Below are positions 31,060-34,837 of a DNA stretch of 34,837 nt, piece after piece. The notes under the pieces were generated by a model. That model worked only from the letters and a program-made list of their open reading frames with translations, ran no database searches and was not told the origin of the DNA. Both the position numbers and the translations under genes were made by a program. The stretch covers positions 1-34,837 of the forward strand of contig JAJZZB010000019.1 of assembly GCA_021797795.1 (NCBI GenBank). Direction: 5' to 3'. Each line of letters opens with the position of its first letter. The first letter of the stretch is position 1. The DNA is from Actinomycetes bacterium (GTDB taxonomy: Bacteria > Actinomycetota > Acidimicrobiia > Acidimicrobiales > Bog-793).

Positions 31060-32004
31060 TCACCCGGCCGGACGGGAGCCGGCCTCCTTGCCGGCCTGGT
31101 CGACGATCTCCGACAGCAGGAGGACCTCCGTCCCGGCGAGGCCCACCGAGCAGAAGAGCGTGACCTGGCTGTCGGCGGTCCGGCCCGGCACGGCGCCGGC
31201 GGCCAGCTCGGAGAGGGAGACGAGACGGTCCATCTGCGCCGTTCCGGCAAGCACGAAGGGCGGGTCGTAGCTACGAGCCTGGGCGATCGAGTCGGTGGCG
31301 ACGACGTCGGCCCGCTCGGCCAGCAGGTGATCGAACTCGGCCCGGCCAGCCTGCTTCGGCCCGAGCGTCGTCACGTGACACCCCTCTCCCACCCAGGTCG
31401 GGTCGATGACGGGTGAGCCACTCGAGGTGGCGAGCACGACGAGGTCGCGCCCGCTCACCGCCTCCTTCGCGCTCGGGACGGCCCGGGCCGCCAGTCCGAG
31501 CTCGTGCTCGGCCCGCTCGGCGAATCGGCGGCGACGCTCGGCGTTCGGGCTGTAGACGGTGACGCTCTCGAGCGGGCGCACGGCACTCGTGGCCCAGAGC
31601 TGGGTCCAGGCCTGCCGCCCGCTCCCGACGAGGCCGAGGTGGTGGGCGTCGGGCCGGGCGAGCAGGTCGGCGGCGAGCCCGCCGACCGCCCCGGTTCGAA
31701 GGGGCCCGAGCGCTCGGCCGGCGGCGACCGCCCGGACCCTGCCCGACGACCAGTCGTGCAGGACGACGAGCTCCTCGCCAGGGTCCCTCCCGAAGGAGTC
31801 ATATGAGCGGTATCCGTACCACCGGCCAGTACGGGCGCCGCAGGTGAACACGAGGCGGCCGGAACCGAACTCCACCGCAACCCTCGGCGGCGCCTCGATC
31901 TCTCCCCGCTCCACCCCCAGCACGGCTGCACGCATGGCGGCGACGGCACGGCGTGGCGCGAGCTGGTCGGTCACGTCGTCGTCGTCGATGAGCAGTGGAG
32001 GCAT
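31060..32004 (-). CDS. Ornithine cyclodeaminase / mu-crystallin family protein
   Basis: This 314-residue NAD(P)-dependent enzyme of the ornithine cyclodeaminase/alanine dehydrogenase/imine reductase (mu-crystallin) family has the dinucleotide motif GLVGSGRQAWTQL near residue 125. It also has SVTVYSPNAERRRRFAERAE, DLVVLATSSGSPVIDPTWV and GCHVTTLGPKQAGRAEFDHL, all typical of the family. The N-terminal substrate domain is divergent. Where ornithine cyclodeaminases have G-x-K before the active site, this reads WYGYRSYDSFG, with Arg instead of Lys, so a different substrate is likely. ATG 32004 is used; TTG 32010 is two codons upstream. It lies 38 bases from a kinase-like gene on the same strand and may be co-transcribed with it. 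Confidence 0.82.
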   Translation of the reverse strand: MPPLLIDDDDVTDQLAPRRAVAAMRAAVLGVERGEIEAPPRVAVEFGSGRLVFTCGARTGRWYGYRSYDSFGRDPGEELVVLHDWSSGRVRAVAAGRALGPLRTGAVGGLAADLLARPDAHHLGLVGSGRQAWTQLWATSAVRPLESVTVYSPNAERRRRFAERAEHELGLAARAVPSAKEAVSGRDLVVLATSSGSPVIDPTWVGEGCHVTTLGPKQAGRAEFDHLLAERADVVATDSIAQARSYDPPFVLAGTAQMDRLVSLSELAAGAVPGRTADSQVTLFCSVGLAGTEVLLLSEIVDQAGKEAGSRPAG

Positions 32005-32042
32005 GCCCAAGCTTGGCAGCCACCCGCACGACCGTCACGCCC

Positions 32043-33188
32043 TCATCGCGCAAGCCGGTGGGATCCGAAGTCGCGGTAGGCGGTGGCGAAGCGGTCGATG
32101 GTCGCCAGGCAGACGTCGGTCGGCTGGAAGCTGCCGGCCGCCAAGGTGTGGAGCCAGGTTGCGAGCCCGAAACAGGGAGCGGCGCGATAGCGCTCGAGGG
32201 CCACCGGCCGGCTCGGTGGGTCCACGCCGTGGGACGCCAGCGCCTCAAGGTAGCCCTCGAGCAGGCCGGTCTCGTGAACCCGCCGCTCCTCGGCACCGAG
32301 GCTCCCGACGAGGAAGTAGCCGACGTCGTGCGACCAGTTGCCGACCCGGACGAGCTGCCAGTCGTAGAAGCCGGTGCGCCCACCGGCGAGCGCGTAGGTG
32401 TTGCCGGGATGCGGGTCGCCGTGCAGGACTGTGGTCGGCCCGTCCGCCGCCCGGCGGGCGCTGTTGCGGAACTGGCGCTCGAGCAGCCCGGGCGTGGCCG
32501 AGGGCGGCATGATGCCAGCCTCCCCGAGCTCACGGAGCCGCCGCACGCCTCTCGAGAGACTGGCGAGGGAGACGGGGGCGAGGGCGCGCCCGAGCCGCCA
32601 GGGCCGGAGGAACGCCAGCGACGACGGCAGGGGCCGGTCCCAGTAGGCGGCGTGCAGGGAGGCGAGCCCGGACAGCCCGGAACGGACCTCCGCCACGCTG
32701 AGCGCCCTCGTCGCCTCGTTGGGCGATCCGCCGAGGGTTGCCAGGTCCTCCATGACCACGACCGTGGCGAGTCGCCCCGCGTCGAACCCGCCGCCGAGGA
32801 ACCGGGGGTGCTCGATCGGCAGCCTCTCGGTCGAGGCGGCAAGCCGCGCCTCTGCCCCGAGGGCCCGCAGGGCGACGAGCGCCAGGCGGTGGACCAGACG
32901 GCCTCCTGCCTTCACGAATATCGACGGCGGACCGGACCCTTCGGAGTACGACAACCTGAGACGTGCTCGCCGGTTCGTGCCGTCCTCGACCGGGCCGAGA
33001 TCGACGCCCGAGACCACAGCGCCCGGGTAGCAGGACGAGAGGACGGCCGTCACCCACGACGGCGTGAGGTCGGACCACGAGCGCGGGACGGCGAGCACGC
33101 TCCCATCGTGCCCGACGACCCCGGGGGCAGCGGGCAGCTCGGTCAGGACAGCAGCGGGGGGTCGAGGGACCGGACCACCGATCTCCAT
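32043..33188 (-). CDS. CHK/aminoglycoside-phosphotransferase-like small-molecule kinase
   Basis: This protein of up to 381 residues has the protein-kinase-like fold of the APH/choline-kinase/ecdysteroid-kinase-like group. The N-lobe has the nucleotide region VEDGTNRRARLRLSYSEG and the lysine of IFVKAGGRL. The catalytic loop is TTVLHGDPHPGNTYAL (about residue 254-269) and the metal-binding aspartate is in GFYDWQLVRVGNWSHDVGYF. The substrate is unknown; similar proteins phosphorylate alcohols or act on CoA-linked or antibiotic compounds. The start is uncertain. ATG 33188 is only three bases from a large hairpin and has no ribosome-binding site. GTG 33098, preceded by GGGAG, still keeps the whole kinase domain. 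It lies just upstream of the cyclodeaminase-like gene. Confidence 0.8.
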   Translation of the reverse strand: MEIGGPVPRPPAAVLTELPAAPGVVGHDGSVLAVPRSWSDLTPSWVTAVLSSCYPGAVVSGVDLGPVEDGTNRRARLRLSYSEGSGPPSIFVKAGGRLVHRLALVALRALGAEARLAASTERLPIEHPRFLGGGFDAGRLATVVVMEDLATLGGSPNEATRALSVAEVRSGLSGLASLHAAYWDRPLPSSLAFLRPWRLGRALAPVSLASLSRGVRRLRELGEAGIMPPSATPGLLERQFRNSARRAADGPTTVLHGDPHPGNTYALAGGRTGFYDWQLVRVGNWSHDVGYFLVGSLGAEERRVHETGLLEGYLEALASHGVDPPSRPVALERYRAAPCFGLATWLHTLAAGSFQPTDVCLATIDRFATAYRDFGSHRLAR

Positions 33189-33191
33189 GCC

Positions 33192-33228
33192 CGACAAGGT
33201 GCTGCGGGAGTCCCGCAGCACCTTGTCG
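33192..33228. repeat. 37-base near-perfect palindrome (18-bp arms)
   Basis: The arms CGACAAGGTGCTGCGGGA and TCCCGCAGCACCTTGTCG are exact reverse complements separated by one base. In RNA this gives about 17 pairs with a tight loop. It lies immediately upstream of ATG 33188 and downstream (minus strand) of a SpoIIE-type relic. No U-tract follows either way. It could be a terminator for the lost phosphatase gene, an operator, or a translation-blocking hairpin. Confidence 0.75.
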
Positions 33229-33479
33229 TGATCCGAACCTCGCGTCTGCAGCACCTGGACGCCCCGGACGACCCGGCGCATCTCACCGCCGAGCCGGACG
33301 TCGTGGCTGTCGTCGGCGGCCATCGAGACCTGAAACTCGGACGCAACACCACCGGGACGGCTCGCGACCGGGCAGGCGCCGAGCGAGGGGCGGATGCCTC
33401 GGGTGAGCACGCGGACCGAGACGACGGTGCCGTCGTCGGTTGGCTGGCCGAGGCGGGCGGTCCGTCAGCGGGCGAGGGC

Positions 33480-33865
33480 TGCCGCCGAGGCGACGGCACC
33501 GTGCATGCCACGCCCGGCATGCAGGAGGACCTCGAGTGTGTCGTCGAGGGGGCGGTCCCACCGCTCGAGCGCAGGCGAGGGTCGAGCGGCGCTCCTCCGT
33601 CCCGATCCCGATGTGGTCGTCCAGCAACGAGAGTGCCCGCGCCGGGTCGTCGGTCCGGCGGAGGTCCCGGCTGACCTCGACTCTCAGATCGTCTGCGCGC
33701 GCTGCAGCCGCCGGGCCGACGCCGGCGACGTCGCCGATCACGACTGCGGCCCGGCCGTCGTTCGAGTCGATCCGGTCGCACGTCCCCGGCGGCGTCGCTC
33801 TCCATCGGTCTCCAGAAGGCTTCGACCAGCAGCCGCTGCATCCTGATCGACTGCGTCCTCCGCCC
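33480..33865 (-). pseudogene. Decayed SpoIIE/PP2C-type phosphatase fragment
   Basis: Across two minus-strand frames a SpoIIE-family core can be read. SIRMQRLLVEAFWRPMESDA followed by AGDV (near 33790-33850) matches the x-LQR-LLP...RP..-GDW segment. After a frame change, DGRAAVVIGDVAGVGPAAAA (near 33715-33770) matches the metal-binding GDVxGxGxxAA motif, and DPARALSLLDDHIG (near 33605-33650) matches the following helix. After that, homology dissolves. Such phosphatases act in partner-switching stress signalling with STAS proteins. The frameshift, missing DWYD loop and lost C-terminus mark it as non-functional. The surrounding 33229-33479 and 33866-34063 hold no gene I can support. Confidence 0.5.
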
Positions 33866-34063
33866 GTCCGGCAAGGTGAGCGACCCCCTTCGCCACCTCG
33901 TCACCCATGGCGGGAGCAATACCCACCGTCCCCGCCCTGCAGGTGGCCGCCGCCGAGGCGACCAGCACCAGCGAGGCAAGCCCGCGTGGCGCGTGGCGTG
34001 ATGCGGTGAGAGTCCTCGTCGCCGCCGACACGCACCCAGGCGGAACCCGGTTGAGCCGGCTCC

Positions 34064-34660
34064 GTGAGCAACCAGGTCGAGGCTCGAGCCAGCTTCGAGA
34101 AGGCGCGCATCGCTCACATCGGCGTCGTCTCCGACGAGCACCCCGTCGTGATCCCGACCGCCTTCGCCCGCGATGGCGACGGCTGCTCGTCCACGGCTCG
34201 ACCGGCTGCCGCTGGATGCGCCCCGTCGCGACGGGTGTCCCTGCCTGTCTCGAGGTGACGTCCGTCGAGGGCAACGCGCCGCCCGTTCGGCCTTCGCGTC
34301 CTCCCTCTGGTGCCACAATGCCCTGCTCTTCGGCCGCTTCGGGCGGTTGCAGGGCGAAGTGGCGGCCGAGGCGCCCGACGTCCTCGTCGACAAGCTCGTT
34401 CCGGGACGCCGCCACGAGGTGCCGCCCTCCACCAGGCGGAGCTCGACAAGACGATGGTGCTCTCCATGCCGATCAGCACGTGGTCGCCCGAGGTGTCCGA
34501 CAGGTGGCCGGAGCACGGACCTGACGACGTCGCCGGTCCCTCATGGGCGGAGGTGGTCCGGCTCGCCGAGCGGTCCGGAGCGCCTCTTGGCGCTCTCGAC
34601 CCTGCCACCGGCACCCCGCTGCCGCCTTCGGTGCTCGCGCTCAGCCGAGGGTCCGGGTGA
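34064..34660 (+). pseudogene. Frameshifted PNPOx-type (FMN split-barrel) protein
   Basis: Successive plus-strand frames together rebuild a protein of about 200 residues of the pyridoxamine-5'-phosphate-oxidase-like family. They are FEKARIAHIGVVSDEHPVVI and PTAFARDGDG (34090-34180), LLVHGSTGCRWMRPVATGVP (34180-34245), ARSAFASSLWCHNALLFGRF (34285-34345), APDVLVDKLVPGRRHEV (34370-34420), and LDKTMVLSMPISTWSPEVSD (34440-34500) with a C-terminal VVRLAERSGAPLGALDP. At least three indels are needed, so the gene is inactive unless the sequence has errors. The N-terminal GTG at 34064 looks like the original start. Confidence 0.6.
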
Positions 34661-34707
34661 CGCTGCAGCACAGGAGGAGCGATCCTCTCGCCGGTAGGCT
34701 CGCACCG

Positions 34708-34837
34708 GTGGCAGAGGTCAGCTTCTGGTCGAAAGCCGGCCCCGTCACCGACGTCGGAGCGTGGTCCTCGACCGTGGACACGGTGCCGGCCGACCCGGCC
34801 GCGATTCGGGAGGTGGTCACCCACCTCGTGCTCCACT
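34708..34837 (+). CDS. Start of a probable transglutaminase-domain protein (cut by window end)
   Basis: GTG 34708 opens a frame that runs off the window end after 43 codons. The visible sequence contains FWSKAGPVTDVGAWSSTVDT and VPADPAAIREVVTHLVLH. This resembles the amino-terminus of actinobacterial transglutaminase-like proteins (pattern GP-x-TDPG... LP-x-D... VVQGLLLH). Only the N-terminus is present, so the call rests on a short match. Confidence 0.4.
   Translation, partial: MAEVSFWSKAGPVTDVGAWSSTVDTVPADPAAIREVVTHLVLH

Noticed and set aside
31685-31700. GGTTCGAA as a possible tRNA T-arm
   Set aside because: No acceptor stem or anticodon arm surrounds it, and it lies within the cyclodeaminase-like coding sequence.

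Overview
The window is very GC-rich. It has GTG and TTG starts, purine-rich Shine-Dalgarno sites, ANTAR and STAS signalling proteins, a two-domain universal stress protein and an ECF sigma factor. This fits an actinobacterium, perhaps of the Acidimicrobiia type, but the taxonomic guess is inference from gene content only. No rRNA, tRNA, CRISPR array or intact mobile element was seen.

Layout: (1) 1-2072: the end of a cation/proton antiporter or complex-I-like operon (MnhC/MnhD-like), followed at once by a decayed IS110 transposase N-terminus. (2) 2513-5862: a sulfur-flavoured block. It holds a DevR-like box, a broken FAD-oxidoreductase start, a TusE/DsrC-family protein, a PIG-L deacetylase, a methyltransferase, and then a thioredoxin / CstR-like repressor / DUF302 operon under a [AG]TACCC-N4-GGGTAT operator. 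(3) 5863-8014: a decayed stretch, then a class V aminotransferase. (4) 8723-14030, minus strand: a complete sugar ABC importer (binding lipoprotein, two permeases, ATPase) followed by a tandem universal stress protein with its own DevR-like box. (5) 14197-16512: RpiB-like isomerase, thiamine-binding-type protein, YbaK-type deacylase and a luciferase-like oxidoreductase. (6) 16534-19213: an IS110 C-terminal relic and prfC (RF3), which is preceded by a 28-codon upstream ORF with ATGA overlap. (7) 19250-23264: a signalling island with an ANTAR protein, CheR-PAS, CheB with a zinc-ribbon-like tail, and a STAS protein. (8) 23489-28289: CPA1 Na+/H+ antiporter, a small membrane protein under a second CstR-like operator, a conserved hypothetical, and the tdh-kbl threonine-degradation operon. 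(9) 28687-30509: an ECF sigma factor translationally coupled to a membrane-anchored Asp-box propeller protein. (10) 31060-34837: an ornithine-cyclodeaminase-like enzyme and a CHK/APH-like kinase, then decayed genes (SpoIIE-type phosphatase, PNPOx-type flavoprotein), and the start of a probable transglutaminase-type gene.

The themes that connect regions are thiol/persulfide handling (two matching operators 20 kb apart, one in front of the thioredoxin/CstR/DUF302 operon), a DevR-like stress motif at two places, coupled regulator/sensor gene pairs, and repeated gene decay. At least five recognisable genes are present only as frameshifted fragments.
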